Below, in pieces: positions 21,225 through 32,873 of a stretch of DNA of 53,552 nucleotides. Positions within the stretch are counted from its first letter, which is position 1. Each line of letters opens with the position of its first letter. Both the position numbers and the translations under genes were made by a program. A model generated the notes under the pieces. It did no database searches. It saw only the letters and a list, made by a program, of their open reading frames with translations, and was not told the origin of the DNA. Origin of the DNA: Strigamia acuminata (Eukaryota > Arthropoda > Chilopoda > Geophilomorpha > Linotaeniidae); assembly GCA_949358305.1 (NCBI GenBank), contig OX442315.1:6599875-6653426 (forward strand), written 5' to 3'.

Positions 21225-22340
21225 CCGTATTGCCTTGAATAAAAGCCGGGGTGTTTATTAATTTTTAAGACCAGAAACGAGGCGAGATCACGACTCAAGA
21301 TTAAGCGAGAAGAAATAAACGTGTTTCTTCTAAAGGAAGTAACCCTAATCAGGAAAAACTTACATAAACAATGGTTTGCCTTGAATAAACGCCGGGGCGT
21401 TTATAAATTTTCAAGACGGGAGGCAAGGTGAGATGATGATGCGGTGCGACGCGAATAAAAGCCCAAGTTGGGTGTTGCCTCGAATAAACGCCGGGGCGTT
21501 TATTAATTTTCAAAACCGGAAATGAGGCGAGATCAAAACGCCATTGAAACGTTACATTTTAATAACGTTTCAACGATAAAAACGGCCATTTTTGATTAAA
21601 AAAACGACTAAAAATGGCCATTTTACTATAAAAACGGTGAAAAAAAAACATTTTTACTCTGAAAAATGGCTAAAAATGGCCATTTTGACGAAAAACGGCC
21701 ATTTTTACTACGGAAAATGCTAAAATTGGCCACTTGAGTGAGTGACAACGCCAAAAAACGCCTGCGAACGCCTGCGAACACATAAAAACACTCCAAAACG
21801 CCAGATGACAATGCAACTTGAGGCAAAAAACATGAGAACACAATTTTAAACGTCACAAAAGTTGAAATAAAGATGAAAAATTAATGTTTTGCCTCGAGTT
21901 GCGCGATTTTCAGGCGTTTTTGAGCGTTTTTTAGCATTTTTTGGCGTTCTCAGGCGTGCTCGTGTGTACACGTCACTGCCGAAGAAAAAAACAAACTTAT
22001 TTCTTTTAGTTAAAATGTATTTCAAGCTTTAACAGGGGTTTAAACAGAAAATGACATCATTTTTAGTTTAAAATTGAAGTAAAACACAAAATATTTTAGT
22101 TTTTGAATGCAACTGATCCACGTTATGTCAAATGTTTCCATTACTTCTTGAAAGCCAAAAAATTTGAAAATTTAGCTAATTTCAGCATGTATTTGTAGCT
22201 AGTTTTGATTTGAATACACACTGTAATGTTTTGCCTCGAGTTGCGCGATTTTCAGGCGTTTTGGGACGTTTTGGAGCAAAAAAAACAAACTTAATTCTTC
22301 AAGAGTTAAAAAGGAAGTAATCCTAATCAGGAAAAGCCCA
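21225..22340 (+). repeat. Tail module d
   Basis: Three CGAATAA(A/C)GCCGG-type units (21237, 21370, 21479), AAAATGGCCATTTT runs (21575-21735), AACGCC runs, the inverted CAACTTGAGGC/CCTCGAGTTGC pair (about 21811 and 21890) and a second GAGTTGCGCGATTTTCAGGC at about 22238. Confidence 0.55.
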
Positions 22341-23763
22341 CAAAAAACAATGCAAGATCACGCGGTACGACGCACGGACTCCCAGCGCACGGAATGCACG
22401 GACTTTCTGTGGACTTCCCGTGCACGGAAGACCGGCGCGGACATTTCCATTGGAGACCAGCGCAGAATTACCTACAGGCAATTCCGAATCAAAGGCTTCT
22501 TTATGGTTTATACATTACTTTGCAGTAGGTATGCCTGGCCTTGATTTGAAAGTGCAGTAAATTCTGCTGAATGCAGTGTTTTAAACTCGCAGCAATTGCG
22601 ATGGTGCCAACTATTGGAAAATAAATTTAAAATGTAAAACCAAAGAATTTGTAAAAAAAATTTGTTTTAATCAATTGCAATAATGATATTCTACTTAATT
22701 GTTGGATTATGAAACGTGAAACCAATCCCATGATTAGGAAATATAAATTTTATTAAATTCATCGTGTATCTCACATCTCACATTCACTGCCATTTACTTA
22801 GTGTCATCCAAAAATCAGGTTTTATCAAATCCTGAGGTTATTCTAGTACGTCTTAACTGCCCGGCAGGTCGCGCAACCTGTGGAGCAACAATTGATGTAA
22901 ATAGTGCAAGCAGCACGCACGGGAAAGTGCGCACTGATGGGTCCATGCCAGTGCAAGTACATTGGGTAATGTATTATTGCGAGCGCGCGTGTTTTCACAC
23001 GATTACAATGTGCTGATTAAACCAACAGCATTATAGAAGCATTATAGACTGATTATATTGTATAATTTTTATTTTAACAAAACCCTGAATTTCATTTCTA
23101 ATCGGTTTTTTTTTTTATTGACGCGCACAGAAGCGTTGTAGCATGTTCACACAATGTGGAATTTGCAAATTTGAGAAAGCGGCTTTCCCAAGGTTGATAA
23201 AACGCGCGCGATCGTGCGGAATATACAAATAAGTGAAATCCGCAAAATCAGCCATGAGACTGCGAACAGGGGGTCAAGGTATAGGCCGCCGTAATGTTAA
23301 AAATAGGGTCCCTTTCGCACTCCGAGAAATCCGCATGCGCGCCATAAGGTTAAGCACTCCAGAAGCGTGTGTCGCACGCGTCGGCGCGCCGCTAAAAACA
23401 TATCCTTTTCGCGGATTGGCTTCCGTGAAATCCGCATTTCGGGGGCGACTATTCTGGGGATTCCGGGTGGACCAAACTCTTCCGGAAAACGTCCGGGGTG
23501 GTGTTGGGAGTGTCAATAGACTGTTTTGTGTCAAGGTTGTCAATTTTCATGTGAGTATTGGAAGGTTCATTTCTGCACATTCTCATGTATTTTTTTTCAC
23601 AGGAGCGACAAGGAGCGATGAAGCGGGATCGAGCGAGAGTGGGTAAAATAAACTGGTTTACGTCTCCAATGCGCGTTCAAGATGGAATACGAACTCGGAA
23701 TCGACTCCAACACGCGTTCGCGTGACATACGGACGCATTCACGACCCAGATCAAAAAATGATC

Positions 23764-24435
23764 TCGTATTCGACTCGTTTTCGAGTCGAATGCAAATTTT
23801 GCCCTTCTTTGACGCGAAATCGTATTCGACTCGTTTTCGAGTCGAATGCGAAATCGTATTCGACTCGTTTTCGAGTCGAATGCGAGTTTTGCCCTTCTTC
23901 AACGCGAAATCGTATTCGACTCGTTTTCGAGTCGAATGCGAATTTTGCCCTTTCTCAACGCGAAATCGTATTCGACTCGTTTTCGAGTCGAATGCGAGTT
24001 TTGCCCTTCTTCAACGCGAAATCGTATTCGACTCGTTTTCGAGTCGAATGCGAATTTTGCCCTTCTTCGACGCGAAATCGTATTCGACTCGTTTTCGAGT
24101 CGAATGCGAAATCGTATTCGACTCGTTTTCGAGTCGAATGCGAGTTTTGCCCTTCTTCAACGCGAAATCGTATTCGACTCGTTTTCGAGTCGAATGCGAA
24201 TTTTGCCCTTTCTCAACGCGAAATCGTATTCGACTCGTTTTCGAGTCGAATGCGAGTTTTGCCCTTCTTCAACGCGAAATCGTATTCGACTCGTTTTCGA
24301 GTCGAATGCGAATTTTGCCCTTCTTCAACGCGAAATCGTATTCGACTCGTTTTCGAGTCGAATGCGAATTCGTATTCGACTCGTTTTCGAGTCGAATGCG
24401 AATTTTGCCCTTCTTCAACGCGAAATCGTATTCGA
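23764..24435 (+). repeat. Mixed 56/34-bp hairpin array, third length variant
   Basis: 662 bp between the first and last boundary motifs, one 34-bp unit more than 7771-8408 and one 56 plus one 34 fewer than 6235-6996. Confidence 0.88.
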
Positions 24436-24490
24436 TTCGCTTTCGAATCGTATACGAGATGGTCGATTTTTGTTTCCCGGACTTTGATTT

Positions 24491-27245
24491 GTATTCGAGT
24501 TGTTACGAGTTCGTATTTTGATCGTATTCGTATTCGAATCGAATTCGAATCGTATTCGAATCGAATACGAATCGAATTCGAGTCGTATTCGAGATGGTCG
24601 ATGATTTCCACTCGCTCGTATACGCGTTGTATACGAGCTCGTATTTTGATCGTAATCGTAAACGAATCGTTTACAAGTCGTATACAAGTCGTATACGACG
24701 TGTATACACCTCGTATACGAACGAAGTTTGTGAAAACACAATTTCCAAATAAGACGTATGTGACTACTATGTGTTTTCATGTCGTAGTAAGTGTCCGGTG
24801 GATTTTCCAAACTTCGTTCGTATACGAGGTGTATACACGTCGTATACGACTTGTATACGACTTGTAAACGATTCGTTTACGATTACGATCAAAATACGAG
24901 CTCGTATACAACGCGTATACGAGCGAGTGGAAATCATCGACCATCTCGAATGCGACTCGAATACGATTCGAATACATCTCGAATACATCTCGAATACGAG
25001 TCGTACGAGTCAAAGTCCGGGAACGGGTCATCGACTATCTCGTATTCGAGTTGTTACGAGTTCGTATTTTGATCGTATTCGTATTCGAATCGAATTCGAA
25101 TCGTATTCGAATCGAATACTAATCGAATTCGAGTCGTATTCGAGATGGTCGATGATTTCCACTCGCTCGTATACGCGTTGTATACGAGCTCGTATTTTGA
25201 TCGTAATCGTAAACGAATCGTTTACAAGTCGTATACAAGTCGTATACGACGTGTATACACCTCGTATACGAACGAAGTTTGTGAAAACACAATTTCCAAA
25301 TAAGACGTATGTGACTACTATGTGTTTTCATGTCGTAGTAAGTGTCCGGTGGATTTTCCAAACTTCGTTCGTATACGAGGTGTATACACGTCGTATACGA
25401 CTTGTATACGACTTGTAAACGATTCGTTTACGATTACGATCAAAATACGAGCTCGTATACAACGCGTATACGAGCGAGTGGAAATCATCGACCATCTCGA
25501 ATGCGACTCGAATACGATTCGAATACATCTCGAATACATCTCGAATACGAGTCGTACGAGTCAAAGTCCGGGAACGGGTCATCGACTATCTCGTATTCGA
25601 GTTGTTACGAGTTCGTATTTTGATCGTATTCGTATTCGAATCGAATTCGAATCGTATTCGAATCGAATACTAATCGAATTCGAGTCGTATTCGAGATGGT
25701 CGATGATTTCCACTCGCTCGTATACGCGTTGTATACGAGCTCGTATTTTGATCGTAATCGTAAACGAATCGTTTACAAGTCGTATACAAGTCGTATACGA
25801 CGTGTATACACCTCGTATACGAACGAAGTTTGTGAAAACACAATTTCCAAATAAGACGTATGTGACTACTATGTGTTTTCATGTCGTAGTAAGTGTCCGG
25901 TGGATTTTCCAAACTTCGTTCGTATACGAGGTGTATACACGTCGTATACGACTTGTATACGACTTGTAAACGATTCGTTTACGATTACGATCAAAATACG
26001 AGCTCGTATACAACGCGTATACGAGCGAGTGGAAATCATCGACCATCTCGAATGCGACTCGAATACGATTCGAATACATCTCGAATACATCTCGAATACG
26101 AGTCGTACGAGTCAAAGTCCGGGAACGGGTCATCGACTATCTCGTATTCGAGTTGTTACGAGTTCGTATTTTGATCGTATTCGTATTCGAATCGAATTCG
26201 AATCGTATTCGAATCGAATACTAATCGAATTCGAGTCGTATTCGAGATGGTCGATGATTTCCACTCGCTCGTATACGCGTTGTATACGAGCTCGTATTTT
26301 GATCGTAATCGTAAACGAATCGTTTACAAGTCGTATACAAGTCGTATACGACGTGTATACACCTCGTATACGAACGAAGTTTGTGAAAACACAATTTCCA
26401 AATAAGACGTATGTGACTACTATGTGTTTTCATGTCGTAGTAAGTGTCCGGTGGATTTTCCAAACTTCGTTCGTATACGAGGTGTATACACGTCGTATAC
26501 GACTTGTATACGACTTGTAAACGATTCGTTTACGATTACGATCAAAATACGAGCTCGTATACAACGCGTATACGAGCGAGTGGAAATCATCGACCATCTC
26601 GAATGCGACTCGAATACGATTCGAATACATCTCGAATACATCTCGAATACGAGTCGTACGAGTCAAAGTCCGGGAACGGGTCATCGACTATCTCGTATTC
26701 GAGTTGTTACGAGTTCGTATTTTGATCGTATTCGTATTCGAATCGAATTCGAATCGTATTCGAATCGAATACTAATCGAATTCGAGTCGTATTCGAGATG
26801 GTCGATGATTTCCACTCGCTCGTATACGCGTTGTATACGAGCTCGTATTTTGATCGTAATCGTAAACGAATCGTTTACAAGTCGTATACAAGTCGTATAC
26901 GACGTGTATACACCTCGTATACGAACGAAGTTTGTGAAAACACAATTTCCAAATAAGACGTATGTGACTACTATGTGTTTTCATGTCGTAGTAAGTGTCC
27001 GGTGGATTTTCCAAACTTCGTTCGTATACGAGGTGTATACACGTCGTATACGACTTGTATACGACTTGTAAACGATTCGTTTACGATTACGATCAAAATA
27101 CGAGCTCGTATACAACGCGTATACGAGCGAGTGGAAATCATCGACCATCTCGAATGCGACTCGAATACAATTCGAATACATCTCGAATACATCTCGAATA
27201 CGAGTCGTACGAGTCAAAGTCCGGGAACGGGTCATCGACTATCTC
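24491..27245. repeat. Five tandem copies of a 551-bp hairpin-core unit
   Basis: Units start at 24491, 25042, 25593, 26144 and 26695 (5 x 551 = 2755 bp), each beginning GTATTCGA. Each unit holds a full stem-loop-stem with the 77-bp loop (24731, 25282, 25833, 26384, 26935). All five loops read GTAAGTGTCCGG where the single-copy unit reads GTAAGTATCCGG. Units 2-5 share CGAATACTAATCG where unit 1 has CGAATACGAATCG; units 1-4 have CGAATACGATTCG near their ends where unit 5 has CGAATACAATTCG. Confidence 0.93.
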
Positions 27246-27813
27246 GTATTCGACTCGAAAACGAGTCGAATACGATTTCGCGTTGAAGAAGGGCAAAACT
27301 CGTATTTGACTCGAAAACGAGTCGAATACGATTTCGCGTTGAAGAAGGGCAAAACTCGTATTCGACTCGAAAACGAGTCGAATACGATTTCGCGTTGAAG
27401 AAGGGCAAAATTCGCATTCGACTCGAAAACGAGTCGAATACGATTTCGCGTTGAAGAAGGGCAAAACTCGCATTCGACTCGAAAACGAGTCGAATACGAT
27501 TTCGCGTTGAAGAAGGGCAAAACTCGTATTCGACTTGAAAACGAGTCGAATACGATTTCGCGTTGAAGAAGGGCAAAATTCGCATTCGACTCGAAAACGA
27601 GTCGAATACGATTTCGCGTTGAAGAAGGGCAAAACTCGCATTCGACTCGAAAACGAGTCGAATACGATTTCGCGTTGAAGAAGGGCAAAACTCGTATTCG
27701 ACTCGAAAACGAGTCGAATACGATTTCGCGTTGAAGAAGGGCAAAACTCGCATTCGACTCGAAAACGAGTCGAATACGATTTCGCGTTGAAGAAGGGCAA
27801 AACTCGTATTCGA
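27244..27813 (-). repeat. Ten 56-bp hairpin monomers, third copy
   Basis: Copy of 9013-9582 at offset 18231. Confidence 0.9.
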
Positions 27814-28136
27814 TTCAGTGAAACTAAATTTACATGTGCGCGTTGACGCGCGCGATTCGTGTGTTCTACGTGAGTAAATAGAGTGCGCGTCACATATGAA
27901 TACGAAATGTCGACCATGCGTCGCCACGATGCCAGTGGACGAATTCTGCGAATTCGTGCAAACGCAGAAAGTTAAAAATATTCAAATTTGACGCCCACGA
28001 TGACACGTTCGTAGTAGACGCCTCCACAACTGCTTTTGAAAAGAATTTGATAAATGTTTGGAAATAATATTTAGGATTTTCTTTAATCATATCAGGAAAC
28101 TGAAAACAGAAATAAAGTTTATACATTGGAAATTTT

Positions 28137-28490
28137 TTATCCTTTTCGCGGATTGGCGTCCGCGAAATCCGCATTTCGGGGGAGACTATTCTGCGGATTC
28201 CGGGTGGACCAAACTCTTCCGAAAAATGTCCGGGGTGGTGTTGGGAGTGTCGATAGACTGTTTTGTGTCAAGGTTGCCAATTTTCATGTAAGTATTGGAA
28301 GGTTCATTTCTGTGCATTCTCATATATTTTTTTTCACAGGAGCAATGAGGCGCGATAAAGGGGGATCAAGCGAGAGTGAAAAAGATAAACTCGTTTACGT
28401 CTCAAATGCGCGTTTGCGATGGAATACGAACTTGGAATCGACTCCAATACGCGTTCGCGTCGCATACGAACGCATTTACAACTCGTTTTC
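28137..28490 (+). repeat. Segment S copy in the second block
   Basis: Copy of 9906-10259. Confidence 0.6.
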
Positions 28491-28557
28491 GACTTTGATT
28501 AAAAAGGAACAAATATGATTAAAAATCAACAAAAATATACAAAACTTGATAAGAAAT

Positions 28558-29391
28558 TGTGGTGACCCAGTTGGATAAGTGTCCCCCCAGAGCGGATACT
28601 TGTCCTCTGAGTCACTGTGATTGAAGAGTCGTTCCCCCCCGAGTTGGCTCCACCTCCCCATGGCAGGTGTGTGCCCCGAGGGGGAGGAAGCGGCTGGTGG
28701 TCAGCCCCCATTGGTTGATCGCCGGCCCTTCACCCCACTGCATAAAAGGCTGTGTTTCCCGCCTAAAGTCAGAACTTACACAAACGACACCAAGAACACA
28801 GCAACTACCTCACCGTCAGGCCAACTTCAACTACAAGTTAGGATTGATCGAGGATCGCTGAGTAAAGTGCAAACTGTAACTCTCACGAAGTCACTTGCGA
28901 GCTATTCCTGCGAAAGCACGAGAATAGCCCTTGTGAAATCACCCAGAATAATCGCCCAGACGATTATTCGCCGAAGTGAGTGTCCGAGTGCTTTGTAAGG
29001 AACCCCAAAGTTCCTAGACGAGGCCTCTGCGACGCTAAACCAAAACCTAGACAACAGGCACGGATAGAAGACTCGAGAGAGCATTCCACCGCGTCCGTGA
29101 AGACGAATCCGTGACGAATTAACGACAACTCGAGACGCCGCCTTTGTTCCGCCGACCACGCGGAATCGACGACGCCATCTTGAGAAATCCTTTGTTCGAC
29201 GCTGACCACGTCGACTCTAGAATTATTACTGAGTGTATTTTAAAGGCATAAAGCCTGGTGAATAAATTAACTGTTTATTTACATACATTTGGTATTCATT
29301 TGGGTATTTGCATAATTGATCACAGGTAAAGTATTACACGTTAGCGCTATTTAAACCTATACAAAGTAGGACGCGACAAAATGTATAAACA
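28558..29391 (+). mobile_element. LTR-like insertion, copy 3
   Basis: Copy of 10327-11160, with TATA-like and CCAAT motifs in the same positions. Confidence 0.58.
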
Positions 29392-30123
29392 TTGATTAGA
29401 AATCGACAAAAATCGACTGAAATCTGACAATAATCGAATAAAATCGGACAATAATCAATTCAGAATGACAAATAACAATTACAATTGGTAAAAATTGACC
29501 AAAAATACAGAAAAATCGATTAAAAACCAGCAAAAACAAACAGAAAACGATTAAATCAATTAAAAATCAACAAATAACCAAAATTGCCCTCAACACACCC
29601 CAACAACCTTCCACCACTCAAATTACACCGGAAAAAAACAAATTCAAACCGAAAAATCAACAAAGAATGCCAAAAAAAATATTGCAAACAAAGAGATAAG
29701 ATCAATTCTCGAGGCAAATTCTCACCACAAAACAACGCATCGCCGCCGACATCAACTTTTTAAATTTGAGAAACTCGCGTTTTCACGTGTACCGGTGCAG
29801 TACCGGGACCGCGGTACTTGTACTGCGGTATACATTTAAGTGTACAGTGCACAACACTACTGTTTATTTTTAATGATCCAATAAATAAAATTTGAAACAA
29901 AGTTGAGTGGAATTGTACGTTTCTCGTATATTAAAGTTTTTATTTTGTTTGTTTCCACTTAATTTTTTTTGTTCCATACTAGAATGGCGATTCGATACTT
30001 TTGTAGCTCGAATTCACTTCGTAAACGTGGTCGGTGTTCATCACGCGTCAATGCGCTCGTGCAATAGTATAGGCGCGCATACGATTTGATGCGCGCAAAA
30101 CTTGCAAAACTTGCACGGAATTT

Positions 30124-30594
30124 GGGCAATTTTTGACAAATTTCAGCAGATTTTTGCCTGTATTTGACAAATTTCAGAAGATTTTTGCCTATATTTGACA
30201 AATTTCAGAAGATTTCCTCAATCCTCAAACATTTGCTGAAATTTCTCATAAAATTTCTAAAATTAATTGAAATTTGTCTGAAATTTGTCTGCAATTTGTC
30301 AAATATTGGCAAAAATCCGTGGAAATTTGTCAAATACTGGCAAAAATCCATGTAAATTTGTCAAAAATTGCCATAATTCGGTGCAAATTGTGTTAGATAT
30401 TGGAAAAATTTATTTTAACGCTTCCAACGCGCCAGTAAATCGCGCGTGCACACGCATGGATTTTTCGTCATAGTTGGATGCGCGCAAACCTCACGTAACT
30501 TGCGCCAAAATTTGGCAATTTTTGACAAATTTCAGCAGATTTTTGCCAGTATTTGACAAATTTCCACTGATTTTTGACAATATTTGACCCAACA
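30124..30594. repeat. 31-bp repeats in alternating orientation, copy 3
   Basis: Copy of 11893-12363. Confidence 0.7.
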
Positions 30595-31175
30595 ACTGCG
30601 CCACGTTCCAGGCGCCGGTTTAGGCATTTTAGACCCGTTTTAGACCGTTTTAGATGGCGAAAACGTTCTCTCCATCATTTTCTACCCCTGGGTGAGGTTT
30701 TCAGCGTTCATGATCGATGAAAAAGCTGTTTTCTAACTAGCTGTCCCATTGCTAGTTTTGGCGTCAGGTTTTAGCAACCTTCCGATCCGACTCTGTCGTC
30801 TGCACGACCTCCAAGACTGTTTTAGGGTTAATTTGAGTCAAATAATTCATTCTGGGGGTTGTTTTGGGTTTTTTACAAGTGTGTTTTTGTAGTTTTTATT
30901 GGTTTCAAACATTGTCAATTCTTTATACAAGTGTAACTTTCATTTCTCTGTATTTTGAGAACTTTGCATTGCAGCAAAGTTCATTTCTTGCCCCTTAATT
31001 ATTGTGTAATTGTTGGTTTTCAAGCCCGTTTTTTAACAATAACTTTATTTGAAGTGCCTATTGTTTCAGGCACGTGCTTCCACGTGCCTTTTATTGTTGA
31101 GCAATTTCTTGGGCAGTTGCGCTCCTGTTGCTAGCATTGCCGCGCGTTCTCCGCGCGTGTACTCGCGCGTTTCGC

Positions 31176-32873
31176 ATCACACACATTCGGGTTCGATGGC
31201 CTATCGCGGCGGCACATTGTGTGGCATAGCGCGGCACGTTGCAATTACGTGACGTGGCACGTTGCTGTTACGTGACGCGATAGCCAGTATTTAAGCAGGG
31301 GATTCCATCATCGTTTACACAAATGCGCATTGCAACGTGGAGGCGCATTCGAGTCCTTTTCCCAAGCGAAATCGTATTCGATTCGCTTTCGAATCGAATA
31401 CGAGTTTTGTCCTTTTTCAACGCGAAATCGTATTCGATTCGCTTTCGAATCGAATACGAGTTTTGTCCTTTTTCAACGCGAAATCGTATGCGATTCGCTT
31501 TTGTATCGAATACGAGTTTTGTCCTTTTTCAACGCGAAATCGTATTCGATTCGCATCCGAATCGAATACGAGTTTTGCCTTTTTTCAACACGAAATCGTA
31601 TTCGATTCGCTTTCGAATCGAATACGAGTTTTATCCTTTTTCAACGCGAAATCGTATTCGATTCGCATCCGAATCGAATACGAGTTTTGCCTTTTCTCAA
31701 CGCGAAATCGTATTCGATTCGCTTTCGAATCGTATACGAGATGGTCGATGATTTTTGTTTCCCGGACTTTGATTCGTATTCGAGTTGTTACGAGTTCGTA
31801 TTTTGATCGTATTCGTATTCGAATCGAATTCGAATCGTATTCGAATCGAATACGAATCGAATTCGAGTCGTATTCGAGATGGTCGATGATTTCCACTCGC
31901 TCGTATACGCGTTGTATACGAGCTCGTATTTTGATCGTAATCGTAAACGAATCGTTTACAAGTCGTATACAAGTTGTATACGACGTGTATACACCTCGTA
32001 TACGAACGAAGTTTGGAAAATCCACCGGATACTTACTACGACATGAAAACACATAGTAGTCACATACGTCTTATTTGGAAATTGTGTTTTCACAAACTTC
32101 GTTCGTATACGAGGTGTATACACGTCGTATACAACTTGTATACGACTTGTAAACGATTTGTTTACGATTACGATCAAAATACGAGCTCGTATACAACGCG
32201 TATACGAGCGAGTGGAAATCATCGACCATCTCGAATACGACTCGAATTCGATTCGTATTCGATTCGAATACGATTCGAATTCGATTCGAATACGAATACG
32301 ATCAAAATACGAACTCGTAACAACTCGAATACGAATCAAAGTCCGGGAAACAAAAATCGACCATCTCGTATACGATTCGACAGCGAATCGAATACGATTT
32401 CGCTTTGAAAAAGGACAAATCTCGTATTTGATTCGGATGCGAATCAAATACGATTTTGCGTTGAGAAAGGGCAAAACTCGTATTCGATTCGAAAGCGAAT
32501 CAAATACGATTTCGCGTTGAAAAAGGACAAAACTCGTATTCGATTCAAAAGCGAATCGAATACGATTTCGCGTTGAAAAAAAACAAAACTCGTATTCGAT
32601 TCGAAAGCGAATCGAATACGATTTCGCGTTGAAAAAGGACAAAACTCGTATTCGATTCAAAAGCGAATCAAATACGATTTCGCTTGGGAAAAGGACTCGA
32701 ATGCGCCTCCACGTTGCAATGCGCATTTGTGTAAACGATGATGGAATCCCCTGCTTAAATACTGGCTATCGCGTCACGTAACAGCAACGTGCCACGTCAC
32801 GTAATTGCAACGTGCCGCGCTATGCCACACAATGTGCCGCCGCGATAGGCCATCGAATCCGAATGTGTGTGAT
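31176..32873. repeat. Element I hairpin core, copy 3
   Basis: Copy of 12945-14642, with the loop at 32016-32092. Confidence 0.86.

Larger units (their letters stand above)
7353..23345 (+). repeat. Large tandem duplication, first unit (15,993 bp)
   Basis: This block starts AAGGTTAAGCACTCC and ends CGCGCCAT. It is followed head to tail by a second unit at 23346-41576. From about 9015 to 23345 the two units correspond at a constant offset of 18231, and I saw no difference in the stretches I checked, including homopolymer runs. Contents: element II copy 2, element I copy 2, composite tail. Confidence 0.9.
17683..23345. repeat. Composite repeat tail, first copy
   Basis: About 5.7 kb without a recognisable gene, made of repeat modules: CCTCGAATAAACGCCGGGG units (near 18151, 18855, 19484, 19836, 21237, 21370, 21479), runs of AACGCC, AAAATGGCCATTTTT palindromic runs, and GAGTTGCGCGATTTTCAGGC units. 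Stretches 19880-20625 and 22345-23345 are AT-rich or mixed sequence where I see no repeat or gene. The last 200 bp include GAGAAATCCGCATGCGCGCC, reminiscent of segment S. Confidence 0.6.
23404..28490 (-). mobile_element. Foldback element II, copy 3 (expanded)
   Basis: Same orientation as copy 2. Segment S 23404-23745; mixed array 23764-24435 (ten 56-bp and three 34-bp intervals); five tandem 551-bp core units 24491-27245; ten-monomer array 27244-27813; unique segment; segment S 28137-28490. Confidence 0.78.

Noticed and set aside
18817-22325. AACCCTAA motifs as telomeric repeats
   Set aside because: Only isolated single or one-and-a-half units inside repeat modules; no tandem array.
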